From Haemaphysalis longicornis (lineage: Eukaryota; Arthropoda; Arachnida; Ixodida; Ixodidae): DNA of 64,000 nt. Shown here piece after piece: positions 11,421 to 22,848 of the stretch; within the stretch, counting starts at the first letter, position 1, and each line of letters opens with the position of its first letter. A model generated the notes under the pieces. It did no database searches. It saw nothing but the letters and a program-made list of their open reading frames with translations, and had not been told where the DNA came from. Both the position numbers and the translations under genes were made by a program. The DNA is taken from positions 152,233,123 to 152,297,122 of the forward strand of contig CM023451.1 in the NCBI GenBank assembly GCA_013339765.2. Direction: 5' to 3'.

Positions 11421-11582
11421 TAAACCAAGAGTATAAAACATAGGTATATTAGTCCTTTTTGGTAAGACGACATGTTATTCCCCGCTACAAAGGGGAAACC
11501 AATAGCAATCATCATCGTCATCATTACTTATGTTACTTGCCGGATGTTACTGATGTTACCGGATGTTACTTCCCGGATGATA

Positions 11583-11633
11583 CCCGGGTACAACTTAAGA
11601 GCGGCAACTCCCGCTGCCGTTCTTAAGTTGTAC
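11583..11633. repeat. Long hairpin after CCGGATGTTA-type repeats
   Basis: Gggtacaacttaagagcggca pairs with tgccgttcttaagttgtacc around an 8-nt loop, with one mismatch. The 11538-11580 stretch before it repeats ccggatgtta and related words, which also occur at 11351-11360. Confidence 0.85.
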
Positions 11634-12069
11634 CCCGGTTTACCAACATACAGTCATAACAGAGCGGAGAACCGGTGTAGGTACGGTACGCGGAAGGCGA
11701 CCGGCGCTACTGCGCGTGCGCGGATGTGGAAATCTGGTTGTGCACATGCGCAGGTGTACCGGGTACCGTACCGGGACCGATTCTGCGCTCTGCTATAACT
11801 CGCTAATGCATATGTTAAGGTTGAAAGTTGTGACAGTTGGTGTTAACTGGAATACACAATACCAGTCAAAACAAGACACGGACGAAGAAAGATGCACACA
11901 AGACAATCGCTAGACTTCCACAAGTTCAGCGATCGCCCTGATGTGCATCTTTCTTCGTCCTCGTCTTGTTTTCGCTAGTTAAATGTGTTCAAAACGAACA
12001 CTACGATCGAAATTTCACCAAAAACCACGAGTGCGGCAAAGTAGCCGTAAAACGTGTACGCGTGCGTAC

Positions 12070-12319
12070 CTCGGCGACGCGCCGGTAGTTGCGGCCCACG
12101 AAGTCCCCGATGCCCGGGTTGGGGAAGGGCGCGAACTTGCGGTATATGTGTCCGACGCGGGAACACGGCGCGTCCACCATGGTGCCTCCGCACTGCCAGA
12201 TCTTGAAGGACAGCTCGTACTGCTCCCCGCCCCAGACGTCCAGGCCTTCGTCGTAGCCGCCCAGCTCCCAAAAGTAGCGCCGGCTGATGGCGAACAGGCC
12301 GCCCGCCATCACGGGGCTC
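12070..12319 (-). CDS. GALNT: GALNT-family catalytic exon with WGGEQ and VGH motifs
   Basis: This exon encodes 83 residues from [20 protein letters not shown] through [20 protein letters not shown] to a terminal [15 protein letters not shown] and WGGEQ (WGGEN in many paralogues) are hallmarks of the GALNT acceptor/UDP-GalNAc site. The His of [10 protein letters not shown] is the expected metal-coordinating residue. The acceptor is cgcag|g agc and the donor is gccgag|gtacgc. The leading g completes a Lys codon begun in the preceding exon (ttc aa|g). There are no stops and no unusual substitutions. The following intron is phase 0 and about 9.5 kb, filled with transposons. Confidence 0.95.
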
Positions 12320-13524
12320 CTGCGAAAATGAGCGGAGGCCGATTGGCTCAACAAAAGAACGCCCGAAACACCTCGATGCGATACGCGAAAGAAAGCACAA
12401 ACATGGGTGCCTACGTCGGTGCTGGAACTCACTGCTAGTGTATGCCGTTCTGAGAATTCTACCCGCCACCGATAGTGAGGTGAGGGGATAGGTTTCGCGT
12501 ATATGCGCGAGTCTAAAAGCGCGAGCGCGAAGCAAAGTTCCTGGCGTTAGAATTACTTTTTCGTTGGTGGAGTTTACGGAACTTGGAAAGGCGATTAACT
12601 ATGGCTCTTTCGTTTGGCAGCCTAAAAAGCGCCAAGTCCGCGCTCGGATTCTTCAAGAAGTTAAAAATTTCGAACAAGCAGCAACTGTTTTGAAATTAGG
12701 CGCGCGGAGAACTCAACTCCAGTAGTTGCCCGCCTGTTCCGTAGAGTTTCGTGAGAACCCGTGAACGCCTATGGTCAAATGAGGCTAGCGCCACTGCTAA
12801 TTTACAAAGGCCAACCACTCTCAGTTGCGTAAGACACATACACGTATATATAAAGCACGAAACAGCGGGTCTCATACGAGTAAATGAAGACTACGGATGG
12901 CTTTATTTTGTGGATTATTTGTAGCCAACAATTGCGCGCCTCCTAACCAAAGTGTTTCTATTTCTTGTTTATAAACAGCGCGGGGGGGGGGGGGGGGGGA
13001 GAAGGGGTGATAAGTGTAACGACGGAATCGTATCCACAAAGATCCGGTACATTCAATCAGGTATTTATACACCCCCCACCCCAACACCTCCAGAAGGATA
13101 TCGACACCCGCCAAAATCGAAATTCTGGATAAACCCCTGCATTCAATACGTGGCGGAGTAAGAAAAATTGCAGAAACTCAGTGGGTAAGCATGCTCTAAA
13201 GGCTCATCTACGCACACAAACCTCCACGTATGTTTGCCTTAGAATCCCTAGGGCTTCTTACAAAATGGCATTTTGTTACACAAAGGGCACTTACTTCGGT
13301 AGCCCATACACCCTACGTATACCCAAGGAGCGCCTCGTTTCACGAATTAAGGAAGGATGAAAATATGTCTGGAGGGAATAGACGTAATAAAATTCCCCAC
13401 AAACTACAATAAAAAGAAAAACACGCCGAACCCGTGACTCCGCTATGGGCCCCTTAGCCCGCCTATCCTTTATACCGCTTCGTTAATACGCCGAGTGAGA
13501 GAGACCGTGTTTCGTCGCGCTCAC
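12320..13524 (-). other. GALNT intron (1.2 kb)
   Basis: The intron lies between donor ttcaa|gtgagc and acceptor cgcag|gagcccc. It holds an 18-19-nt G tract at about 12981-12999 and otherwise nothing I recognise. Confidence 0.85.
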
Positions 13525-13892
13525 TTGAAGGGCTCGGTGGGGTTTGCGAGGTCCTCGGGCAGGCAGCGGCAGCCGCTTGTAGTATAGCTCCCAGTCGAAG
13601 GAGCCGCGGGCGCCCTCGTCCTGGGCGCGGTAGGCGAACGTCTCGAAGTCGATGACGTCGATGAAGGGGCACACGACGGTGCGGTAGTCCTTGGCGATGG
13701 GGTCCAGCAGCGGCGGCAGCCAGTTGGCGTTGGCCTCGGTGTGCGAGTCGAGGAAGATGAGCACGTCACCCGTCGCCTGCTTGGCGCCCAGAAGCCGCGC
13801 GCGGATCAGGCCCTCGCGACGCGTGGCCCGCACCACGCGCACGTTGGTCCAGTGCTTGGCGATGTAGTCCTCCAGCGGCTTCTTCAGTTGCT
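13525..13892 (-). CDS. GALNT: GALNT-family catalytic exon with DSH motif; contains a +1 frameshift
   Basis: The exon continues the catalytic domain: [32 protein letters not shown], then [20 protein letters not shown], and [11 protein letters not shown]. The DSH at 13749-13741 is the DXH metal and UDP-sugar binding motif of the family. The acceptor is tgcag|agcaac and the donor is ttcaa|gtgagc; both fit the neighbouring exons by phase. Its length is 368 nt, but the flanking phases require 367 (or 364). After KRLPL the frame is lost, and the expected [13 protein letters not shown] is read in another frame. Removing one C at about 13562-13563 would restore the family-like reading. Everything else in the exon is conserved, so a sequence error or very recent mutation is likelier than long pseudogene decay. 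Confidence 0.92.
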
Positions 13893-13998
13893 CTGCACGG
13901 GAAGCACACGCGCCACACTCAGTCGACCACATAGCCAGATCGCGTTCACACTCGTTCGGAAACGCTCCATCTCTATACGGCGTGGAAAGTAGAGCCCA

Positions 13999-14440
13999 TT
14001 TTAACACGAAAGTGTTTTATTCCCGGATACACGAATATTTCGCTGACGTCATATCCGTCACGGAAGTGACGCCAGTACAACGAAGCAAGCGACCTGTAAA
14101 GGGTGAACTTCTGCACACAGGGTCTTCTTGTATGGAAGCAACCTTCAGTTCTAAAGAGTACGTTATACTTAGGGTTGTTCGTTTTCGGGTTTTATATTTT
14201 AACACGAAAGTGTTGTATGCCGCATTACCCCAAGATTTCACTGACGTCATAACCGTCACGGAAATGAAGCGACCCGCCAGCAGGAAGCTACCCGCCGAAG
14301 CGACTCACCAGCAGGACGTCGCTCGCCAAGCACACCCACAAGACAGCCGCCGTCCCGCAAATCATGCTTAGCTGCAGATTTCGCTGCACATTTCACTTTC
14401 GTGTATTACTGATTCCTATGACAGAGGAATCAACCACAGT
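13999..14440 (+). repeat. 440-bp hairpin-rich repeat, copy 2
   Basis: Same start and end motifs as copy 1, with the second opening motif at about 14198. It ends caaccacagt before a T run. Confidence 0.9.
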
Positions 14441-14668
14441 TTTTTTTTTAATTACAAAACACTTACAATGGTCCGCCGGTCTGTATGTCTATTACTGTCA
14501 CACTAACAGTACCATCGTCTACTGGTCGGTAACATAAAGGCAGGTAGAAGGGAGAAGGAAGGGAGCTAGAGTTCCTGCCTAACCATAGTTCATTCCGGAA
14601 GCTGCATACAGCACTGTGGAGGCTACATTGTTGTCAACAGCCCGCCCGCTGGGGACACCTAACTCACC

Positions 14669-15429
14669 GTGAAGTACCTGTATTTGAAAAGCATGGACAC
14701 GCGGTGGAGACGGAGGACCAGACAGCTGACCAAGCGGTACGGAAAGTCGGTAGGGGAAAGTGGGGTTTACACAACAGTTAAAAAGCAGGTAAAGGCCGCA
14801 GAGACGACAAACTGGGCACAGAGAATGGCAGCGAAAAAAAAAAAAAAATCCCTGGAGACTTATAGGACAGAGAAACTAGAAACCAAGAAGAAAGGTTTTT
14901 ATGGCAATACGAGAGACAGTGCATTGCTCTTTGAAGCACGGGCGGGGTGCCTGAGAACCCGGGCATACACGGGTATCTACAGGCAGCAGGATGAAACATG
15001 CGCATGCTGCGGCAGAGATGGGGAAGCTATAGACCATACTGTCCGGGACTGCACAGAGATACGACCGCCGCGGGACGATGTGAAAACGACGTTGGCGGAG
15101 GCTTTGGGTTTCGGGGTGAGGGGGAGCCTCAACTTCAGGGCCATAGAGGTGACAAAGAGGCGGCTAGAATGGTGGTGGAAGAAACGTAGGGAAGAGATCG
15201 GTACGCAGGGAGTGTAATCACACGGATAAGAATTAAAAACAGCGGGGGAGGAAAACAGGTGGAAGGGAGCGATATGAGTTTAAAACAGGGGTGGGGTAAG
15301 CTGAGGGAGGCAAATTTATTGAGTAGGGCAAGCAAGTGGAATAAAAAAGACAAGTCGGTTGCTGACAACCGACGCCCTCGATTCAAATGGAGAGCCATTA
15401 ATCATCATCATCAGCATCATCATCATCAT
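14669..15429 (+). mobile_element. LINE ORF2 C-terminal fragment with 3' end
   Basis: An open frame to 15217 ends with features of a LINE ORF2 C-terminus: LLFEARAGCLRTRAYTGIY, a CACC...H....C zinc-knuckle-like motif (CACCGRDGEAIDHTVRDC), then ALGFG and TKRRLEWWWKKRR. After the stop come about 190 nt of 3' UTR and a cat/atc-rich tail at 15402-15428. The upstream reverse transcriptase is missing, so it is a 5'-truncated copy; its left limit is uncertain. Confidence 0.75.
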
Positions 15430-15592
15430 GAAGCGACAAAAGGCGCAGGAGCCTTGCGGTTCCAGCTGGCGAGAGGGAAGAAATGTCATTTAAAGGTCCC
15501 TTTACGGTGAGCTAGGCGCCCTCAGTGGGTGGACTGATGACGAACAATGTGGTCTCCACAATGCTGCACGTAGCTTGTGGAATGAACTATAA

Positions 15593-15740
15593 GAGAGTTT
15601 TAGTATAGCGTTTTAGCTGTGGCGTTAACGTTTGCGCGCCGCAATCGCAAACGGATAGCAGCCTCGTTACGCGACGGTTAGCGCGCCCGCTAACGCTATG
15701 GGCGCGCTAAGGTGGTGCTTTCCGCTATACTAAAACTCTC
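15593..15740. mobile_element. MITE with GAGAGTTTTAGTATAGCG ends (copy 1)
   Basis: The terminal inverted repeat gagagttttagtatagcg pairs with cgctatactaaaactctc. Flanks contain tata. The 148-bp interior is GC-rich and itself palindromic in part (tagcgcgcccgctaacgc). Confidence 0.85.
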
Positions 15741-15773
15741 TATAGATTCCCTTTCCCTGCCCCATTGGCAATA

Positions 15774-15981
15774 GAGTTTAGCATAGCGGCTAGCGTACGC
15801 TAACGCTACAGCGGCCGGTGACGGGACCCTACGGGGTCTGGCGCCCATGACTCGCCAAGCCCGCACATTCGTTCTGGTAAGGGGCCACCTCCTTGCCATC
15901 CCCGTGCGCGCATGCGCAGTTTGGTCCCGGTAACCCGCCGCCGTGGCGTTAGCGTACGCTAGCCGCCAGGCTAAAACTCTC
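15774..15981. mobile_element. MITE of the same terminal family (copy 2)
   Basis: TA-flanked, with left end gagtttagcatagcggctag and right end ctagccgccaggctaaaact followed by ctc. The inner part of the arms carries gctagcgtacgctaacgc. It lies 33 bp after copy 1. Confidence 0.75.
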
Positions 15982-16975
15982 TAAGAGCAGTAGACACTTC
16001 CGCTGTGTCTGGCAAGAGCATCGTATAAACAACCCCTTTAGCTTAGCCAGAAAGTGCGTCCTGTTTGCTTCAGTCATTCGATACTCCCAAGAAATGTGGC
16101 ATTATATAGCATCACACTTAGGAACACGACTACGCCATTCCAGAAACAGTGAGCCATTGTGTGGTACGAACGGACTGATGTTCTCCGGTGCGAGGGACAG
16201 TAGCGATTCGTTCTCCCTCCTTCTCAACGGGAGGCGTGGAATGAAGCTCATGGCCCGCCTCCTCGTGCCCCTCCCGCACACGCCTCGGCACGCGCCAGAG
16301 AAGCGCAGACCTTACTTTCTTCAGACGCAGTAATGCTTTCTGCGCCAAAGGCTGCCACCTAAGCAAACTGGCGGCAGGATAACAAACGAGGTAAAAGCGT
16401 CTCTGCGGTATACAGGCGCCAAAACGCCTCAAAAGAGCAGGGCCCCCAGGTATTTAACGCGATGCATTACTGATGGCGCCCCATTCGTGGAATGTCGTAC
16501 AGGATTCTCTCAGGCCGAATGTGAGGTCTGGCATGCATAAAGCCGTGTAAGTGCAGATCACTTAGGGGCTCGTCTTTTCGTCGTAGCTCGCTCGCTGGAC
16601 CCAAGTAGAGCCACACGGCGTTCCGTCGTCACGGCGTAACCCAGAGGCTTCGAAAGCGAAGCGGTTCATATAGTTAACAGCGTTCGAAACTCGTGAAGCG
16701 CTGACGCTTGTCATACATCTCCCCCTTGTTTAGCGCAAAGAAAATTAACTGCAGGTACATTTGAGGCAAAATTTACGTAATTAACCGGCAGCGCCTGCGT
16801 TCATCTAACTAGGAACGTGATTGGGTTGATTTTTCCGAAAGTAAGCGTAACAAAGTGGCAGTGCAACGCCGGCACGTGCGGGAGGGAAAGCAAGCACAAA
16901 AAGAACAGAATTCCCGTTGGCGCAGTTTCAGGCGGGGGGCGCGCGAGCACTGCGAAGGCGGGAAATCTTAATTGC

Positions 16976-17032
16976 AGTGAGTGGTAGCAGTGAGCGGATC
17001 AGTGAGCAGTGAGCAGTGAACTGTAGTACAGG
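16976..17032. repeat. Short imperfect tandem repeat
   Basis: Units like agtgagc/gtgagtg repeat from gcagtgagtggtagcagtga to gtgagcagtgaactg. Confidence 0.6.
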
Positions 17033-17055
17033 TACTACCTATAGCCCACGTTGAA

Positions 17056-17487
17056 TTTTAACACGAAAGTGTTCTATTCCGGGATTCACGAAGATTTCAC
17101 GAGATTTCCGTCATATCCGTCACGGAAGCAACGCCAGTACAACCAAGCAATCGGCCTGTAAAGGGTGCACTCCTGCACAGAGTGTCTTCTTGTGGGGAAG
17201 CAACCTTTAGTACTAAACAGTACGTTATACTTGGGGTTGTTTGCTTTCGGGTTTTATATTTTAGCGCGAAATTGTTTTATGCCGGTATACACTAAGATTT
17301 CACTGACGTCGTATCCGTCACGGAAATGACGCCAGTACACCTTTGCCGAAAAGATCCGCCAGCAGGACGTCGCTCGCCAAGCATACCTACACGACAGCCG
17401 CCGACCCCCAAACCATGCTCAGCTGCAGATTTCGCTGCATATTTCAATTTCGTGTTTCACCGATTCCTATGACAGGAATCAACTGTA
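17056..17487 (+). repeat. 440-bp hairpin-rich repeat, copy 3
   Basis: Starts ttttaacacgaaagtgttct and ends at gattcctatgacaggaatcaac, with the terminal hairpin shortened. The second opening motif is altered (ttagcgcgaaattg). Confidence 0.88.
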
Positions 17488-17569
17488 GCAGCTCAGCCGC
17501 GGCAGCCAAGGGCGCTCGCGCCGCCAGAGCAGCGCACCGCGTTACTGCAGATCGTCATGAGCCGCGCGG

Positions 17570-18240
17570 AGGAGGAGGAGGAGGAGGAGAAAACTTTATT
17601 CCAGCAAGTGGTCAGAGAAAGGCGGTGGCCACCCAGCTAAGGCTGGTGGCGACTTCGGTGGCTCTTTTGTACAGGGCTTCTGAAGTCCGGTCAGAGCTAT
17701 CCAACGCCTCCCTCCACTGCTCGCTGCTGGTGATAGAGAGAAGGGGTCTTGGGGGAACTCCCATATAGAATGACTTAGTGAGGCGTGCTCCCCAAACAGG
17801 GGGCATAATGACGAAGGGGAAGTCCGTCGGATGGATGTGGTAGAAGTGAGCTCTGCTTGGGAAGGCGTTCGTTTTCAAAAGCCGCCAAATACGCGCCTGG
17901 CTTACCGTAAGGGATGGTTGAGGCGGGGGAAATTGTCGACGCGAGAGGCGGTAGTGCTCTGTTATGTCATTAAATGTGATTAGTCCGTCTCTGGCGGAGC
18001 GCGCCCCATGGTGAGGAACGATACTCACGCGGGCTCGGTGTGTGAGTTCGCGAGGCAAAGCGTGTGCGGTTTCATTCCCCTCCATGCCAGTGTGGGCTGG
18101 GGTCCATGCGAGCCACGAGGCACGAGTCACACGGCCGGCAGTTGGAACTGAGACACCGAGCAGACAGCACCGCGCTCGCACTATGCCACGCAGGATCACC
18201 TCCGGCACCACGGCTCGCCCGTCTCCGCCGCAGTTTGCCT
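17570..18240 (-). mobile_element. I-clade LINE 3' end, RNase H and C-terminal part
   Basis: On the minus strand an open frame (18211-17612) reads WLAWTPAHTGMEGNETAHAL, the conserved end of an RNase H domain (His in PAH, Asn-Glu in GNE). It continues with ITFNDITEHYRLSRRQFPPP, ARIWRLLKTNAFPSR and SSEQWREALDSSDRTSEALY, the C-terminal layout of I-clade ORF2. The 3' end carries aataaagttttctcctcctc, a signal followed by a CTC repeat tail. The reverse transcriptase is missing; the 5' limit is approximate. Confidence 0.82.
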
Positions 18241-19820
18241 TCTAGCTGCTAACCGCTCGGCACTCTTCAATAAATAAGGCGGACGTCTCCTCCCGTCCCC
18301 TTCACAACCATAGTTTTTTAAACAAGACTCACCTATCACCGTGGTTCTGTTAAACGCACACTGAGGACATATAAGACGACGTATACGGGCGCACACGTAC
18401 ATAGCGAAGCAACAGTCTCACCAACCCGTGCCCAGCTTGCGCCCCTATCCAAACCCCGCGACGCTCGGCGTGGACCCGGTGTCACGCATCGTTAAGCGGA
18501 GGGTTCTCCCCCCTCGGTGGCCCGTGATAAGAAGCAGTCGAGCGGAAAGGCGTGCCTCGTTAGCAAGTTTAGGAGCGCTCCAAAATAGCCGCCCACACGC
18601 GTGCTACATGGAGACTAAACTTTTCAATATTCCGCTGTTTTTGGCAGCGTGCACGTTCGCTCGAAAGGGGCCCACTCCCGAGCGAGAGGAAAAGGTCGGG
18701 GGAGATATTGCTTTCGCCGAAAAAAAGAAATTGCGCCGTGTTTACCATAGGCAAGCAAGGAGCGCAAATGTCGCGCCGGAGGGGCAATCTATTTTCCCAG
18801 ACATTTTAGGAAAGCCCCGTCTCCTCCACCCCGCATTTCTTGCTCAGATAAAGGTAATTAGGGCCTGCCAGCCAGCGAGCTCAGCTAGAACAGTGGGAGA
18901 GGCAGAGGAAGAGAGGGAAGGGAAAAAAGAAACGATGATTGATTCATGCTGCGCGAAAAAGAGAGGAGAATTGCCACGAGGCTGACTGCGAACTCGGTTA
19001 AATGAAAGACAAAGAAGAAGAAACGAAGTCGAGAGAAAACTAACGAATGGAATCTCATTACTGCTACGGCTCCGTTCGCCGCGTCGTGTCGGTGTATCAA
19101 TGCATCTGATCAGCTTTTGGACGGTTTCCTTCTCATTAGGGCACTCACGCGGAAGAACTGGCAGGGGGCGAAATGCAACGAGTGCTAAGGCAAGCACACT
19201 CCGCAGCAGGAGCCGGAAGGTGAATTCGAAAGTGCAGGCACGTGCAGCTACCTGCATTAAAGCGCCATCGGCGACGCCACCCTGGAGCATGCGTGCAAGT
19301 GGATGTGCTTGCGGCAGCTAAAGAAACGTACGAGTAATTTCCCGAGTCCCGCGAGAAAATCTCCAGGGAGTACTAAGCGCATTAGTGGTTGGCATGCAAG
19401 AGATTTCGAACACGTAAGTTTGTTTTTTTCTTTATTCGCTTTGCTTGACAAATCTCTCCGCGAGCAAGTCAGAGAAAAGAACACCTCCACGAAAAACTCC
19501 AAGGACACGTAGGGACTTTGTATGGGTTGAGAATGCTAGGGCATAATGTCCGACTCGGAACGCCGTAAACGCTTTCTTCCACATCGCATTGTTCAAGGGC
19601 CCTTGCCGCTGGAGACGCTTTGCTTTGCGATCCTCTAGCTTCGATCCGTTTCCTACACGTTGCGCCGCTTCTCGTTCCTGCCGCATGCGATGGGAGAGCT
19701 GGCGACGGTGGTGAATTGTGCTGTTTGTATGATCGCTCGTTTGGCTGCGTTCTTCCGCCCCCTTACTTAATCTGCGGTGCACTGGTATGAACAGCCACCG
19801 TTCGCAACTGTCGCGTTTAA

Positions 19821-20266
19821 AGGGACCCTGCAACACTTTCAATAAGCGCTTTCACTCTTTCCTTCGCGTCTGGAACCACTGCGGAAGCTGTAGTTATTGC
19901 CAGCACGGTGCGGCACTGCGTGATTTGCTCGTCGCACCAGATGCGCCTTCCATTTCTGCTTTGTTTCCGTGACTTTTTTTTTTAAGTTGCTATGGAAAAC
20001 CGCTCTTTGCTGCAACTGAAGGAAAACCGGCCAACAGCCGCTACATGGCCTCAGTGACGTAATTCGGGCCGTCGAACAACGTCAAGACCGGGAAAGAGAG
20101 AAACATATTTTGTGCGAGTTTTCAAATTACCTGGCGGGCGTAGAGCAGTAATTTTCGGCTGAGGTACTTTGCGACCCCCTAATCTAAGTAACGGATGTGT
20201 TGGGTGACTTCGATTTGCAAGCATTTAATATTTCAAAAGAAGTTGAAAAAAGTGTTGCGGGTCCCT
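19821..20266. mobile_element. TTAA-flanked inverted-repeat element, family A copy 1
   Basis: The left end agggaccctgcaacacttt after TTAA (19817-19820) pairs with the right end aaagtgttgcgggtccct before ataa. It is 446 bp with no transposase. Similar to 51391-51819 along its whole length. Confidence 0.85.
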
Positions 20267-20448
20267 ATAAGTTCGTGCTATGGAACGGTTCGACAGCTTA
20301 CGCCGGACACCTACGCCGACGCCGGCTTTTAAGTCCAATGGCCATTTAATGTCCCTCGCATCAATAGTAATTCTGTTCGATGCTTTACGAGAATGAAATT
20401 CTTTTTTATTAGGCAGCCTGGCTGCGTTCGTGCGCAGCGTGCGCGCGT

Positions 20449-20486
20449 TTGTGTTGTCTGTTTGCGTGTGCGCGCGCGTGCGTACG
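20449..20486. repeat. Alternating purine-pyrimidine tract
   Basis: Gtgtgcgcgcgcgtgcgtac and the preceding gcgcgtttgtg form a GT/GC-alternating run, the type of sequence that can adopt Z-DNA. Confidence 0.5.
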
Positions 20487-21040
20487 TCTGGTGCAGCTTC
20501 GCTTTCACTGGAACGATAACTTAATTGTGCCACAAAATACAATTATCCTGGCCCCAAATGACACTCCTACGAACACGCCCGGTATTTTTTATTGCCAAGA
20601 AGATCTTACGGAATAAAAACACACAGACCCTACCAGAGGGCAGGCTAATACGTCACGGGAAACCTTTTTCCACACCTCGGAACCCGTGTCAACACCGAAA
20701 GTGCGTGACCCGGGGCTCTCTTTGGCGCTGACGGTGAGGAACGACACGAGCGTGTGATGGAATGCCACCGTGCGAGCCCGAGGTATACGGTCAGCGGAGC
20801 GTGGCGAGATCACCGCCGCCGCAGCGGCAGCGGCAGCGGGGAGGACATGTCGCGTGAGATTGGCTGCGAGGTGAAGCCAGGCGCGATAGAATCGTCCACC
20901 GTGAACGTTAGGGGGGAAACGGGGAAGGCTTGCGGCACACCCGGGTTTCTCGGATAGTGGGCGACGAAGCGTTATACATTGATAGAAAGGCAATAGCCGT
21001 CAATGCCAGTAGGTTTTGCTAAAATAATAAAACGGTAATA

Positions 21041-22120
21041 GAGAGTTTTAGTATAGCGTTTTCAGCCCTACGCAAAGTGTTACCGTTCGCTATTTCCTTG
21101 CGTAGGTGGAACTGCGCATGTGCAGCACGCAAAGTTGGTTTTGTGTTTAGCGGCCGTAAAACGAGCGCACGCTATTTCAGCAAAGTAGCGTGCGTACGAT
21201 ACGGCCCTTGCGTGTCCTCTGTGTTTACAACACGGCGGCAGGTAGAGCGGAGCACTTAAAACGTTTTCTTCCATCTGTGTGCAGCAATTTGCGTCTTATA
21301 GAACAAGTTTTTTGCTCCTGCATCCTTAAATAGCTCCGGTGGTTTGCACGTTGCTATTGCGGTGAGCGAAACTAACGTGGCATCGCTGACTGCCCGAACA
21401 AAGCTCCTGCAGGCCGGCGTAGAATGCTGTGTGTGTGCTGCTGACGAGTTCGCTTCACGGTGGAAGGCGGCGGTGTGCTCTTGAGGGTGGACTGCGCTTG
21501 CTATGTTCGGAATTAGTTATCACTAGCGGCGACTCAACCCAGTGTGTGCGGTTAAAATCCTTCTGGGTTAGCGCCAGAGTGAAGGGACGTGCTGTTCGAC
21601 CCCGCAAGTCGCGTGAATTGAGTGCGATATTTACGACGGACTGGAGGCAAAAGATCGCATTTTATTTTCGTGCCTCCGCCTCGCAGTGCAAGCAGTTACA
21701 TCGTTACGTCGCGTGTTCGAAACGGATTTCTGGATTGTTTTCGAGTCGAAATGTATACGTGAAACCCAATCCTTTGGTTCTGCGCGTTGTGTGCGATCGC
21801 CAAAACTAAGTAACCTCGGAGCTTCAATGCTTATGTAGAAGAATATTTCTATCACTGTTGTGCACGTTTTCATTCAATACTAACGGGAAGGCGTTTGATT
21901 TCGCTGGTTGGGTAGTCGTACAAAATTCCGGGTGCTGCTTCGGCCAGATGATCGTCGCTTTGCATTTCGTTCAACAGATGGCGCCATAAGCGATAGCGGG
22001 CCGCAAAGCAAAACCGACGAAACGCTGTACTAAAACTCTCCGTGCGGTGCCGACGTAGCGTGCCGCAAAAATTTAACGTTTAACGTACGCAAAGGCACAA
22101 AACGCAATACTAAAACTCTC
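21041..22120. mobile_element. TA-flanked element with GAGAGTTTTAG ends (copy 3, long)
   Basis: TA (21039-21040) then gagagttttagtatagcg; the right end gcaatactaaaactctc is followed by TA (22121-22122). A second internal end-like motif ctgtactaaaactctcc occurs at 22026-22042. The 1.08-kb interior has no recognisable transposase. TA duplication and ends fit a Tc1/mariner-type element. Confidence 0.82.
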
Positions 22121-22848
22121 TAATAAGAACGGTAACACTAGCGGCAATAAACATGTTGAACTGACACTGAGTGAAAGGTAGATAGATGTGAGTAGCTGTA
22201 ATTAAAGAACCACTAAGAATTAAAAAGAATCTTTATTCCTTTCCAATGGTTCATGTTTTACGCGAAGAAAAGATGGGGGCAGGGGAATTACGCTCGGCGA
22301 GCAGCAGTAATTAGTTTTTTTTTTTTCAAATCAACGCGCACGTACTGTGACATCGTTCACATATTCGAGTACACTCGGCATGTTTGTCGTGAAACTAAAA
22401 CCACCGAAAGCAAAACGAGCCCGCAGACATGATATACACGCCCGCATGAGCCTCGAGATACGCCCGTTCGGTATTGTTTGTTCTGTACACGCGAACTACG
22501 CGGCAGAATAATGGCGCAAAACTTGGGCAGGTAGAAAGCAGAAAAAACTCGCGTAAACCTCTGCCTCTTTAAGGTCCAGTTCACCTCGGACTGCACACAC
22601 TGGTTTACAGAAGCTGGCCACGCACCAGTGAGAAGAGCAGCTTGAATTCGCTGCTATTTAATATGGCCGACCACACTGCATACGACCCAGGGGTCCTTTT
22701 ATATCGCTGTCGCCATGCTTCTTGAGCGGTGACTTTTGTACCGTGACGACATTTTTATGCTTGCAACACACCTTCAGCCGACTGCCTCGGAAAAAAAGTT
22801 AGATTGTTGCAAATAATACCGCTCTCATTGCCCCGGACTGCAGTTTAA

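Larger units (their letters stand above)
2605..12069 (-). other. GALNT intron (9.5 kb) packed with mobile elements
   Basis: The intron lies between phase-0 donor gag|gtacgc at 12070 and acceptor cag|gtgtgg at 2604. It contains one copy of the 440-bp repeat, a fold-back element, a decayed SINE, the Penelope-derived element, a hAT-like element and a hairpin cluster, each listed separately. Between them (about 3561-4680, 5770-8358, 10446-11090 and 11640-12069) I see no further recognisable feature apart from a short cac/cact repeat at 3681-3710 and a tcac run near 7937-7956. Confidence 0.85.
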
